From positions 1 to 32,995 of the forward strand of contig CAIKBD010000179.1 in NCBI GenBank assembly GCA_903825565.1: DNA of 32,995 nucleotides, given 5' to 3'. The translations under genes and the position numbers were made by a program. Below the pieces are notes generated by a model that searched no databases, had not been told where the DNA came from, and saw only the letters and a program-made list of their open reading frames with translations. The stretch comes from an uncultured Anaerolineales bacterium. GTDB taxonomy: Bacteria > Chloroflexota > Anaerolineae > UBA4142. Below, one piece after another: positions 1 to 8,062 of this stretch. Position 1 is the stretch's first letter, and each line of letters begins with the position of its first letter.

Positions 1-2001
1 CCCGCCTCAACCTGGAGCGCCCTGGCGACCACCCTCGTGCCGCTTGCGCCGGATCGCGTGCCGCTTGACGCCGGCACACTAACCCAGGTTGCCGAACAAC
101 TTGCGGCGGAACGCGCGGTGATGCACGCGCCGGCATTGGGCGCGATCTACCGCGTGTTCGCGCAGGCATACGCGGCGAAAACGCCCGCGCACATCGCGGC
201 GTGGTCGTTCAAACGCGTGGCGGATGCGAACGGCGCGATGCCGATTGCGCTCGGCGAAAATTGGGGTCCCGTCAACCTGCCGCCGTTCCTCGCGCCGGCG
301 ACGTTGCAGTTGTGCGATCAGTTGCAACGCACCGTCGGCTTGGTCGCCAAATCGCTTCAGGTCAGCGGCGCGTCGGATCAAATGATCTATCTCACCGATG
401 CGTTGAGCGAGATCGAACGGGCGGCGCGCGCCGCCGATACTGTGCCGCCACCCGAGCGTGCCGTGTTGCGCGCGATTGCGCTGAACTGGAGCGCGATCAT
501 CCAAACGGCATTGAACAACTTGAGCGGGCGCGCCGAACTGCGGCTTGAACTTCGCACCCACCAGGTGCGGCGTGCGGCGCAGACAACGCTCGTCGTGCGT
601 GTGCAAAATGTGGGGCGCGCGGTCGCGGAAAATGTGCGCGTGGCACTTTTGCCCGGCGAGCAGGTTGCCGAGATCGAACGTTTGGCGTCGGGCGCGAGCG
701 CGTCCGTCGAATTCACTGCGCCGCCGCCCGCGCTGGACGCGTGGCGCGTGCAATGGCGTGCCACCTGGGATGATCGCGTAGCGAGCGGCAATCAGATCGA
801 GTTTGCGGACGTGGCGCGGTTGTATGCAACGGCAGAGCAATTCCAACGGATTCCCAATCCGTACATCGTCGGCTTGCCGGTCAAATCGGCGGAAATGTTT
901 CACGGGCGGGAGGATGTGTTCGCGTTCATCCGCGACAATTGGTTTGGCGCAACCCAGGATCGCACGCTGGTTTTGCACGGACAACGGCGCACCGGCAAAA
1001 CTTCAATCCTCTACCAATTGCTCAACGGGCGTTTGGGCGAAGCCGTTGTGCCGGTCTTGCTCGATATGCAAGAACTTGCGCCGCTGATCCAAACGACGGG
1101 CGATCTGCTCGGCGAGGTGGCGTACAAAATCGCGCAGAGCGCGCGTAAACACGGCATTGCCATTGCGCCGCTGGCGGAAGATCGGCTGGCAACGGCGCCG
1201 GTGCGTGCGTTCAACCGTTTTGTGGATGCGCTGGAGGCGCAACTGGGTGGGCGCCGACTGGCGCTCTTGTTCGATGAATTTGAACTGCTCGAACAAAAAA
1301 TTCGCGAGGGCAAACTCGATGCCGACATTTTATACTATCTGCGCAGTTTGATTCAGCATCGCCAGGGCTTGGTGTTTATTTTTACCGGCACGCATCGTTT
1401 GGAAGAAATGACGCATGACTATTGGTCTATTTTGTTCAACCTGGCTTTGTATCGGCGAATCAGTTTTCTCAGCGCTGAGGATGCCGCGCGCCTCATCCGG
1501 CAACCGGTGGCGGGTTGGCTCGCTGTGGACGAACTGGCGGTCGAAAAAATCGTGCAACTCACGAGCGGGCATCCGTACTTTATCCAACTGCTTTGTTGGG
1601 CGTTGGTCAACCAGTGCAACGCGCGCGAACGCAACTACGCTACGCTCAACGACGTGAACGATGTCGTGCGCGACATTCTCACGACAGGCGAGGCGCACTT
1701 TGCCTACATCTGGCAGAGCGCGGCGTTCATCGAAAAATTGGCGCTGGCAGGTCTCGCGCATGCTTTGCCGCCCGGGCGCGAGTGGGCGCGCCCCCCCGAG
1801 GTGTTCGACCGCGTGCGCGCCGCCGGCGATTCCCAGGTTCAAGCATCTGCGCTCACCCACGCGTTGGATCAACTCGCGCGGCAGGAAGTGGTCGAGGTCG
1901 CCAAAGAGGGTCCACTGCAATACCAGTTCAAAATTCCGGTGCTCAAACTATGGATCGAGACGAACAAATCACTCCCCGCGCTGATCGAGTTGGGCAAATG
2001 A
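1..2001 (+). CDS. STAND-type P-loop ATPase, 5' end outside the window
   Basis: The frame is open from base 1, so the N-terminus lies upstream; the first GTG at 37 is inside the frame and is probably not the start. An N-terminal helical part is followed by a beta-rich segment (about 530-800) that resembles a CARDB/Ig-like fold. The NTPase comes next: Walker A GQRRTGKTS is at 979-1005 and a Walker B-like LALLFDEFE at 1258-1284. After it comes a winged-helix-like C-terminal region. This order (orf2-like/nSTAND ATPase) is typical of STAND NTPases that sense a signal and activate an effector. The stop codon overlaps the next start as ATGA, so the two are translationally coupled. The next gene carries a related ATPase plus a protease, so this protein probably acts as sensor or regulator in the same complex. 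The role is inferred; the ATPase call is firm. Confidence 0.8.
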   Translation, partial: PASTWSALATTLVPLAPDRVPLDAGTLTQVAEQLAAERAVMHAPALGAIYRVFAQAYAAKTPAHIAAWSFKRVADANGAMPIALGENWGPVNLPPFLAPATLQLCDQLQRTVGLVAKSLQVSGASDQMIYLTDALSEIERAARAADTVPPPERAVLRAIALNWSAIIQTALNNLSGRAELRLELRTHQVRRAAQTTLVVRVQNVGRAVAENVRVALLPGEQVAEIERLASGASASVEFTAPPPALDAWRVQWRATWDDRVASGNQIEFADVARLYATAEQFQRIPNPYIVGLPVKSAEMFHGREDVFAFIRDNWFGATQDRTLVLHGQRRTGKTSILYQLLNGRLGEAVVPVLLDMQELAPLIQTTGDLLGEVAYKIAQSARKHGIAIAPLAEDRLATAPVRAFNRFVDALEAQLGGRRLALLFDEFELLEQKIREGKLDADILYYLRSLIQHRQGLVFIFTGTHRLEEMTHDYWSILFNLALYRRISFLSAEDAARLIRQPVAGWLAVDELAVEKIVQLTSGHPYFIQLLCWALVNQCNARERNYATLNDVNDVVRDILTTGEAHFAYIWQSAAFIEKLALAGLAHALPPGREWARPPEVFDRVRAAGDSQVQASALTHALDQLARQEVVEVAKEGPLQYQFKIPVLKLWIETNKSLPALIELGK

Positions 2002-4148
2002 ATCCCTACACGTGGCGCACGACGATCCGCGATTCCCGTGCGTTTGTAGGGCGCGCGGCGCAATTGGCGTTGCTGGCGAATTTGGTCGCCACCTCGCAAA
2101 GTTGTTCGGTTGTGGGTCCACGCCGGATCGGAAAATCGTCGTTGCTGTACCATTTCGCGCACACGGCGTCCGCCGATTTGCCGCAGGTCGTCGCGTACCT
2201 CGATCTCGAAGAGTTAGCCGGCGCAGGACCGGACGATTTTTACGCGCTGGCAATTGAGCGGCTGATGCGTGCCGGACGCGGACGACTGGACGCTGACCCG
2301 GCGCGCGATGGCACTGCGGCGGGTTTTCGCCGCTGGCTTGCGCGCATCACGGAAGCCGGCGTGCGGCTGGGTTTGGGGTGCGATGAATTTGAAATGCTGA
2401 GCCGCAACGCGCGTTTCGACCCGGATTTTTTCGCGTACTTGCGTGGCTTGTGTAGCAATTATAATCTCGCGCTCGTCACGTCCTCGCGCGTGAGTTTGTT
2501 CGAGCTGTGTCATCAGGGTAATCTGCAATCCTCCCAGTTTTGGAATATTTTCGTGCCGCTCCCGCTCGGTGTTTTGACGGAGGCGGAGGCACGCACGTTG
2601 GTCGCGCAACCATTCGCGCGCGCGCAAGTACCGCTCGACGTGCCGACGCAAGCGTTCGCGTTGAACCTTGCCGGGCGGCATCCGTTTTTTCTGCAAAGTG
2701 TGTGCTATCGGATTTTCGAAGAATTGGCGCAGGGTCGTCCGGTGGACATTGCCGGCATCGCGCAACAATTTCAAGACGATGCGCGCCCACATTTGGCGCA
2801 CACCTGGGACACGCTCGACGAAACGAGTCGCGCGACGCTCGCGCAGTTGGCGGCGGCAATCGAGCCGTGCGGGTTGGCGCACGAGGTGTGGCAGACGTTG
2901 CACCATCAGGCAGTTGTTACCGGCGACGCATCTGCCGCGCGCTTGGAATCGGAAGGGTGGCGTGCGTTCATCCGCGAACGCGTGGACGCGGCGGCGCGTG
3001 CGGTGCGCCCGCTGGCGCGCCCCAACGCGGCGGCGGGCGAGTTGCGTTACGCCGATTTCGATCTGCGGGTGGAAAGCGCCGGCGGGCGCACGTGTCACGT
3101 TTCGGTGCTCAACAGCCCGGCGGGGCAGGCGCACGCGACCTGCACGTTGCCGTTCGCGCCCGAGCAGATCGGCGCGTGGCTGGTAGACCTGGGTGGGCAA
3201 ATCGCGCGCCGGGCAACGACGCCGGTGCGCGGCGAAATTTCGCCGGCGGCAATCGGCGAAGGTTTGTTCCGCGCGATTTTTGCGGATGCGGTGGGGCAAA
3301 CATTTTTCGAGAGCGTCGGCAAAATCACCGAGCGACAAGGTTTGCGGATCAAGATTCACGTGGACCCCGAACGGTCGCCGCAGATTGCCGGCTTGCCCTG
3401 GGAATTTCTCTACAACAGTACGCGGCGGCGTTTTCTCACCCTGTCACGCGAAACGCCGGTCGTGCGTTACCTCGATGTGCCCGCGCCAACTCAACGCTCG
3501 CGCACAACGTTGCCGTTGCGGGTGCTCGTCGTGATTGCGTCGCCGCGTGGGTTGCCCGCGCTCGATCTGGCGCACGAACGTGCGGAGATTTTGCGCGTGT
3601 GGGGCAAGCACGCGGAGGTGCAGGTCGAGTTGGTCGAACCGGCGACGGCGGCGGCTGTGCAGGCGCGGTTGTGGGATTGGTCGCCGCACGTGTTGCACTT
3701 TATGGGACACGGGCAATTCGATCCGCTCACCGGGCGCGGCGCGCTGGTGTTTGCGGACGAGGCGAATGAAGCCAAGACGGTGACCGGCGCGCAGTTGGGC
3801 GTAATGCTCGCCAACGCGCCCAGTGTGCGCTTGGCGTTTTTCAACGCGTGCGAATCGGCAACGTGCCCGCGCCACCATAATCTCGATCCGTTCAGCGGCG
3901 TCGCCGCCGCGCTGGTGCTGGCGGGTTTGCCGGCTGTGATCGCGATGCAGTTTCCAATTTCGGATGAAGCCGCGCTCATCTTTGCGAAAAATTTCTATCC
4001 GCGTCTTGCCGCCGGCGAACCGGTAGACTTGGCGGTGACGTTTGGTCGCGGCGCGATCCACACCGAGTTGCAAAACAGTCAAGAGTGGGGGACGCCGGTG
4101 TTGTTTATGCGCGTGCCCGACGGACAATTATTCGATCTCAACCAGTAA
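1998..4148 (+). CDS. STAND ATPase-CHAT protease fusion
   Basis: The start is ATG 1998, which overlaps the upstream stop (ATGA); the frame is open further 5' but that part is shadow. The product is 716 residues. The N-terminal ATPase has Walker A GPRRIGKSS at residues 40-48 and a Walker B-like GCDEFE around 127-132. The C-terminal third is a CHAT (caspase HetF-associated TPR) cysteine protease domain. The expected catalytic pair is present: His571 in HFMGHG and Cys618 in FFNACES. A segment around residues 340-400 looks like a small beta-rich domain before CHAT. CHAT proteases are caspase relatives (clan CD) used in bacterial conflict and regulated cell death, for example in gasdermin-cleaving and type III-E CRISPR-associated systems. 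The ATPase probably controls assembly or activation of the protease. The substrate is unknown; the membrane protein two genes downstream is an obvious candidate partner. Confidence 0.88.
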   Translation: MNPYTWRTTIRDSRAFVGRAAQLALLANLVATSQSCSVVGPRRIGKSSLLYHFAHTASADLPQVVAYLDLEELAGAGPDDFYALAIERLMRAGRGRLDADPARDGTAAGFRRWLARITEAGVRLGLGCDEFEMLSRNARFDPDFFAYLRGLCSNYNLALVTSSRVSLFELCHQGNLQSSQFWNIFVPLPLGVLTEAEARTLVAQPFARAQVPLDVPTQAFALNLAGRHPFFLQSVCYRIFEELAQGRPVDIAGIAQQFQDDARPHLAHTWDTLDETSRATLAQLAAAIEPCGLAHEVWQTLHHQAVVTGDASAARLESEGWRAFIRERVDAAARAVRPLARPNAAAGELRYADFDLRVESAGGRTCHVSVLNSPAGQAHATCTLPFAPEQIGAWLVDLGGQIARRATTPVRGEISPAAIGEGLFRAIFADAVGQTFFESVGKITERQGLRIKIHVDPERSPQIAGLPWEFLYNSTRRRFLTLSRETPVVRYLDVPAPTQRSRTTLPLRVLVVIASPRGLPALDLAHERAEILRVWGKHAEVQVELVEPATAAAVQARLWDWSPHVLHFMGHGQFDPLTGRGALVFADEANEAKTVTGAQLGVMLANAPSVRLAFFNACESATCPRHHNLDPFSGVAAALVLAGLPAVIAMQFPISDEAALIFAKNFYPRLAAGEPVDLAVTFGRGAIHTELQNSQEWGTPVLFMRVPDGQLFDLNQ

Positions 4149-4170
4149 CGCGCAAGCGCAAGGAGTGACG

Positions 4171-4686
4171 ATGCCGATTCGAGACGAGGATTTGGAGCGC
4201 CCCGAAAATAGTTTTCTCGCGGTGCGTGGCGAAGCGACGGTGGGGCAAGCGGTGGCGTTATGGCAAGCGCATGGCGGCGAAGTGTGGTGGCATTTACTCG
4301 TGCCATCTGCCGCGCAGGGCTGGCGCACGACGACGTTCGCGCAATTGTATGAGGCAGTATGTACGTTGCCCGAAGCCGCAGACCTGCCGCTCGATACGTT
4401 GCCGCATCTGCGCGCGATTCCGTTTGTCGAGCGCGAAACCTTGAGCGCGGCGCAAGCCCGTGAGATCGCGCGTGCGCATCCGGCGCGTCTCGTCGCGGTT
4501 GGCGCGAGCGGACACCTCGCCGGCGTGTTGTTCGTGGCAACTCGCGCCGCGCCGCCGGCATTGCCGGTGGGTCGCCTGAACGAACTCGCCGGCAAGTACG
4601 TCAACTTGAAAGAGTACGGCGTGTTGCTGATCGCCTCATCCAAACCGGCGCAACCGCCGGCGCAACTGCCTGCGCCGAAAAAATGA
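4171..4686 (+). CDS. Small CBS-like domain protein of the STAND/CHAT operon
   Basis: The start at ATG 4171 follows an excellent ribosome site (AAGGAGTGACG) 22 bases after the STAND-CHAT stop. The product is 171 residues with no signal peptide. Two similar halves can be seen: one around FLAVRGEATVGQAVALWQ ending near WRTTTFAQL, and one around IPFVERETLSAAQA ending near SGHLAGVLFVA. The spacing and the Thr-x-x-x-Ala pattern resemble a CBS pair, a fold that binds adenosine nucleotides. The C-terminus is a Pro/Ala/Lys tail. If it is a CBS protein, it could be the nucleotide-sensing subunit of the operon. The family match is from memory and weak; I would otherwise call it a conserved hypothetical. 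Confidence 0.6.
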   Translation: MPIRDEDLERPENSFLAVRGEATVGQAVALWQAHGGEVWWHLLVPSAAQGWRTTTFAQLYEAVCTLPEAADLPLDTLPHLRAIPFVERETLSAAQAREIARAHPARLVAVGASGHLAGVLFVATRAAPPALPVGRLNELAGKYVNLKEYGVLLIASSKPAQPPAQLPAPKK

Positions 4687-4736
4687 CGATCCATTGCGCT
4701 GGTTCAGTCGAATGATTTTTCCCAGGGAAGTGGTAG

Positions 4737-5858
4737 ATGATCATCGTCCGCGAAGATGTGTTCGAGCAAATGGGCGAGTCGCTCAAAGGGTGGCTCAAGA
4801 ATCCACTCAACCAAACTTTTTTTGCGTGGTACTTTTTGCCGGCGCTGGGTTTTGTGTTGACGCATTTGATGCTTGTGATGCCCGCGCTGGGTTGGGGCAT
4901 CCATTCGTCCGCCGGCGCAATTGCCTTGCCGCAACCGGCGCCGCCGCCGGATTCGCTCGAAGCGCTCCTGGTTTGGGGCTTGACCCTGCTGACGCAAAAC
5001 GCGATCCCGTTCATCCTGATCCCGTTGGGGCTGGGCTTGCTCCTCGGATCGCTGTCTACCTTCATCGTGAAAATGTTCGAGGGGTTGTTGCCGTTCGAGC
5101 GGGCGTGGCTTGCGCCGTGGTTGGCGCGCAACCGCGAACGGCACGCGCGCATCTACGGCGAACTTGAACAGAAACGGCGCGCCTATTTTTTGCTGACCGT
5201 GCGCGGTCTCCAAGCGATCCCGGCAGACGGTGGCGAGCAATTCGTCGAGACGCCGGAGCCGGCGCGGAGCGAACAGGCGGCGCAACTGGCGCACGAAATT
5301 CAGGCATTGCACGAACGCAACGAAGAAGCGGGCATGGAAGGTGAACTGCCGGTGTCGTTGCATCGCGTCACGCCGACTGCGCTGGGCAATGCGTTGGCGG
5401 TGGCGGAGGAGTATCCGTTCGAGCGATACGGCGTGGACGCGGTGCTGTTTTGGCCCCGCTTGCGAATGGCTCTCGAACCGGAAAAATTGGATGCGCTCGA
5501 CGTTGCCTTTGGCGTGATGACCGGTTTGCTCAACGTGGCTCTACTGGCGGGAGTACTCGCGGTTGAAGCGGTGGCACTGGGAACGTACCAACTCGTGACA
5601 CAACCGCCACTCAAACTCGAATGGGTCTGCATGGCGCTTGCCAGTGCGCTGATCGGCTGGCTGGCATACCGCGCCGCGGTTTCGACTGCGCGGGCGGTAG
5701 GCAATCTGCTCAAAACATTTTTCGATTATTATCGCGCGCGCGTGTTGGAACAATTCCACCTTACTCCGCCGGCAGCGCTGGACGCCGAGCGGGTCTTGTG
5801 GCTAAAACTTGCCGCGTTCCTGCGGCGCGGTGAGCCATTCTATTTCCCTGCCAATTGA
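4737..5858 (+). CDS. Multi-pass membrane protein, last gene of the STAND/CHAT operon
   Basis: The product is 373 residues with an ATG at 4737, only 50 bases after the previous stop. No strong Shine-Dalgarno is present (GGAAGTGG lies just upstream). Hydrophobic segments lie at about residues 28-52, 88-114, 258-284 and 293-318, giving two pairs of membrane helices flanking a charged cytoplasmic region (about 115-255, rich in Arg/Glu). I do not recognise the family. In conflict operons such a protein is often the membrane-disrupting or anchoring component, here the possible output of the ATPase and CHAT protease. That function is inference from position only; the membrane topology is read directly from the sequence. 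Confidence 0.7.
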   Translation: MIIVREDVFEQMGESLKGWLKNPLNQTFFAWYFLPALGFVLTHLMLVMPALGWGIHSSAGAIALPQPAPPPDSLEALLVWGLTLLTQNAIPFILIPLGLGLLLGSLSTFIVKMFEGLLPFERAWLAPWLARNRERHARIYGELEQKRRAYFLLTVRGLQAIPADGGEQFVETPEPARSEQAAQLAHEIQALHERNEEAGMEGELPVSLHRVTPTALGNALAVAEEYPFERYGVDAVLFWPRLRMALEPEKLDALDVAFGVMTGLLNVALLAGVLAVEAVALGTYQLVTQPPLKLEWVCMALASALIGWLAYRAAVSTARAVGNLLKTFFDYYRARVLEQFHLTPPAALDAERVLWLKLAAFLRRGEPFYFPAN

Positions 5859-5890
5859 CCCTTGACTTGATGCGCGAATAATGCTAATCT
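5855..5890 (+). promoter_or_regulatory. Sigma70-type promoter for the 5963 lipoprotein gene
   Basis: TTGACT at 5862-5867 is followed after 17 bases by TAATCT at 5885-5890. An overlapping alternative is TTGACC at 5855-5860 with AATAAT at 5877-5882. The site lies about 75 bases before the ATG, which has its own strong ribosome site (AAAGGAG, 5952-5958). It overlaps the last codons of the membrane-protein gene and marks the end of the STAND/CHAT transcription unit. Confidence 0.55.
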
Positions 5891-5962
5891 CTTTTTGCGT
5901 GACGAGTGCGCCCTGGTGTAAGACAAAGCATCAAGTTTGTCTCGCCCGTGTAAAGGAGCAAC

Positions 5963-7408
5963 ATGAAATACCGCCCCGGGTTATTCATTGTTCTGACACT
6001 CGCCTGGATTATCACATTGAGTTGTGCGTTCCCCGTTAGTCTCGAATCCCTGGCACAACCGGCAACACCTCCGCCGCCCCAGCAACCTTCTGCGCCTATC
6101 GCCGCGCCCGCCACCTCCGCCATTCCCAGCGTGTCCGTGCCCGCGAACGCGATCATCGTGGACAACGCCGGCGCGGGTTTTGCGATCCAAGCCGGCGACT
6201 GGGGCACGTGTCGCGGCAACGAGTGCAGCGGCAAACCGTATGGCGCGGATTTTCGGTACGCCGACCCAACTTGCCCAACTTGTCGCGCGCGTTTTGAACT
6301 CAAGGTCGCCACCGCCGGCAGTTACGAAGTGTTCGTCTGGTGGCCCCACGGCGGCGACCGCGCGACGGACACGCCGTTCACAATCCAAGCCGCGAGCGGC
6401 ACGCACGTAATCAAGGTGGATCAGCGCAACAGCGGCGACGATTGGTTCTGGCTCGTGACGCTCAACGCGCAAGCCGGCGAAACGATCACGATCACGGTGG
6501 GCGGCACCAAAACCGGCTTTGCCAACGCCGACGCGGTCGCGCTCTTTCCCAGCGGCGTTGCGCCCCAAGCGCAACCACCCAGCGCGCCCACCGCCGCTAC
6601 ACGCGCGCAACCAACCCAGGTTGCCGCGCCGCAACCCACCACCGCCCGCGCGCAACCAACCCAGGCCGCCGCGCCGCAACCCACCGCGCCGAGCCAAGCC
6701 GCAAATCGCGGCGCGCGCAAAATTATTTTTCTGCACCACTCGACCGGGCAGGGCTTGATCGAGCAGGGCAACGTACGCCAACGACTCACCGCGCTCGGTT
6801 ATGAATTTTACGATCACGGTTACAACGGCGACGGACTCACGCTTGCCAACGGGCAAGCCGCCGGGATGGATTTCGACATTCCCGACGACAATACCGATCC
6901 CGACGGCTTGAACACCTTGTTCGCGCAACCGCTTCACACGCCGCCGGACAATGCGTTTAGCCGCTTGATGCAGTACGACGTGATCGCGTTCAAATCGTGT
7001 TTCCCGACGAGCGACATTCAGAGCGACGCGCAACTCGCCGAGTACAAAACGTACTATCGCAACATCCGCGCGGTGATTGATCGCTACCCGCAAAAAATCT
7101 TTATCGCCGTGACGCCGCCGCCGAACGTGCCGAACGCCACCTCGCGCGAAGCCGCCGCGCGCGCGCGCGCATGGGTAAACTGGCTCAAGTCGCCGGAATT
7201 TTTGAGCGGGCATCCCAATCTGTTCACGTTCGATTTCTTCAACCTGCTCGCCGAGAGCAACACTGGCGCGCGCGATTACAACATGTTGCGCGCGGCGTAT
7301 CGCGCCGACCCCAACGACTCGCACCCGAACGAACGCGCCAACCGCGAAATCGGTCCCCAGTTCGCCGATTTTGTCGCGCAAGCGATCAAAACCTTTAGCG
7401 GGAAATGA
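5963..7408 (+). CDS. Surface lipoprotein: golvesin-like domain plus SGNH-hydrolase-like domain
   Basis: The product is 481 residues. A type II signal peptide ends at the lipobox ITLSC (Cys21), so the protein is lipid-anchored outside the membrane. Residues about 60-195 resemble the golvesin C-terminal-like beta-sandwich (IIVDNAGAGF ... SYEVFVWWPHGG ... DDWFWLV ... ADAVALFP). A linker with repeated AQPTQ(V/A)AAPQPT units (about 200-250) follows. The C-terminal domain starts KIIFLHHSTG and ends with DSHPNERAN, the layout of an SGNH/GDSL-type esterase in which HHSTG stands at the nucleophile block and DSHPN at the Asp-x-x-His block. It is therefore probably a cell-surface carbohydrate esterase or binding protein. 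The substrate is unknown. The first residues after the lipobox are Pro/Ala-rich, as usual for a tether. Confidence 0.75.
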   Translation: MKYRPGLFIVLTLAWIITLSCAFPVSLESLAQPATPPPPQQPSAPIAAPATSAIPSVSVPANAIIVDNAGAGFAIQAGDWGTCRGNECSGKPYGADFRYADPTCPTCRARFELKVATAGSYEVFVWWPHGGDRATDTPFTIQAASGTHVIKVDQRNSGDDWFWLVTLNAQAGETITITVGGTKTGFANADAVALFPSGVAPQAQPPSAPTAATRAQPTQVAAPQPTTARAQPTQAAAPQPTAPSQAANRGARKIIFLHHSTGQGLIEQGNVRQRLTALGYEFYDHGYNGDGLTLANGQAAGMDFDIPDDNTDPDGLNTLFAQPLHTPPDNAFSRLMQYDVIAFKSCFPTSDIQSDAQLAEYKTYYRNIRAVIDRYPQKIFIAVTPPPNVPNATSREAAARARAWVNWLKSPEFLSGHPNLFTFDFFNLLAESNTGARDYNMLRAAYRADPNDSHPNERANREIGPQFADFVAQAIKTFSGK

Positions 7409-7411
7409 GCC

Positions 7412-8062
7412 ATGATCACCGTCGCCATCGTTGACGATCATCCTATCGTGCGCGCCGGCATGAAAGCGGTGTTGAACGCCGCCGCTGATTTGCGCGTCGT
7501 TGCGGAAGGCGCGAGTGGCGCGGAGGCATTGCGCCTCGTCGCCGCGCAACGCCCGAACGTGTTGGTGCTCGACGTGAATTTGCCGGACACGAACGGCATC
7601 GCCGTCACGCGCCAATTGCGCGCGCAAGACACGGCGACTGCGATCCTCATCCTCACCGTGCACAACGACAGCCAAACGATTTTTGGTTTGCTCGAAAGCG
7701 GCGCGGCGGGGTATGTGCTCAAAGACGATGCGCTCGAAACGCTCGTCAATGCCGTGCGCGCGGTGGCACGCGGCGAAACCTGGCTCTCGCCCGGCATCGC
7801 GCGCCAAATCGTCGAACGCGCGACGCACGCCGCGCGCCCTGCCAAACCCGCGGCGAATGAAGCCGGGTTGACGCCGCGCGAAATCGAGGTGTTGCGTTTG
7901 CTGGCGCAAGGTCTCGACAATCCGGCAATCGCGCAACGCTTGGTGCTGACGACGCGCACAGTGCAAAACCACGTCAGCGCGATCTATGACAAAATCGGCG
8001 TTGCTTCGCGTGCCGAAGCGATTCTCTACGCGATGCGGCGCGGGATGGTTGAGCTGGAATGA
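7412..8062 (+). CDS. NarL/FixJ-family response regulator
   Basis: The product is 216 residues with ATG at 7412, three bases after the previous stop codon. The receiver domain has the acidic pair Asp8/Asp9, phosphoacceptor Asp54 (VLVLDVNLP), Thr82 (LILTVH) and Lys104 (YVLKDD). The C-terminal LuxR-type helix-turn-helix covers LTPREIEVLRLLAQGLDNPAIAQRL through VQNHVSAIYDKIG. It is a DNA-binding transcription regulator that is phosphorylated by a partner kinase. Its stop overlaps the kinase start (ATGA at 8059), so the pair is made together. The targets are not visible from here; the palindrome at 10278-10293 downstream is one candidate site. Confidence 0.93.
   Translation: MITVAIVDDHPIVRAGMKAVLNAAADLRVVAEGASGAEALRLVAAQRPNVLVLDVNLPDTNGIAVTRQLRAQDTATAILILTVHNDSQTIFGLLESGAAGYVLKDDALETLVNAVRAVARGETWLSPGIARQIVERATHAARPAKPAANEAGLTPREIEVLRLLAQGLDNPAIAQRLVLTTRTVQNHVSAIYDKIGVASRAEAILYAMRRGMVELE

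Noticed and set aside
5981-7972. 663-codon open frame on the - strand
   Set aside because: It lies opposite the lipoprotein and regulator genes, has Arg/Gly-rich composition without domains, and comes from high third-position GC. Shadow frame.
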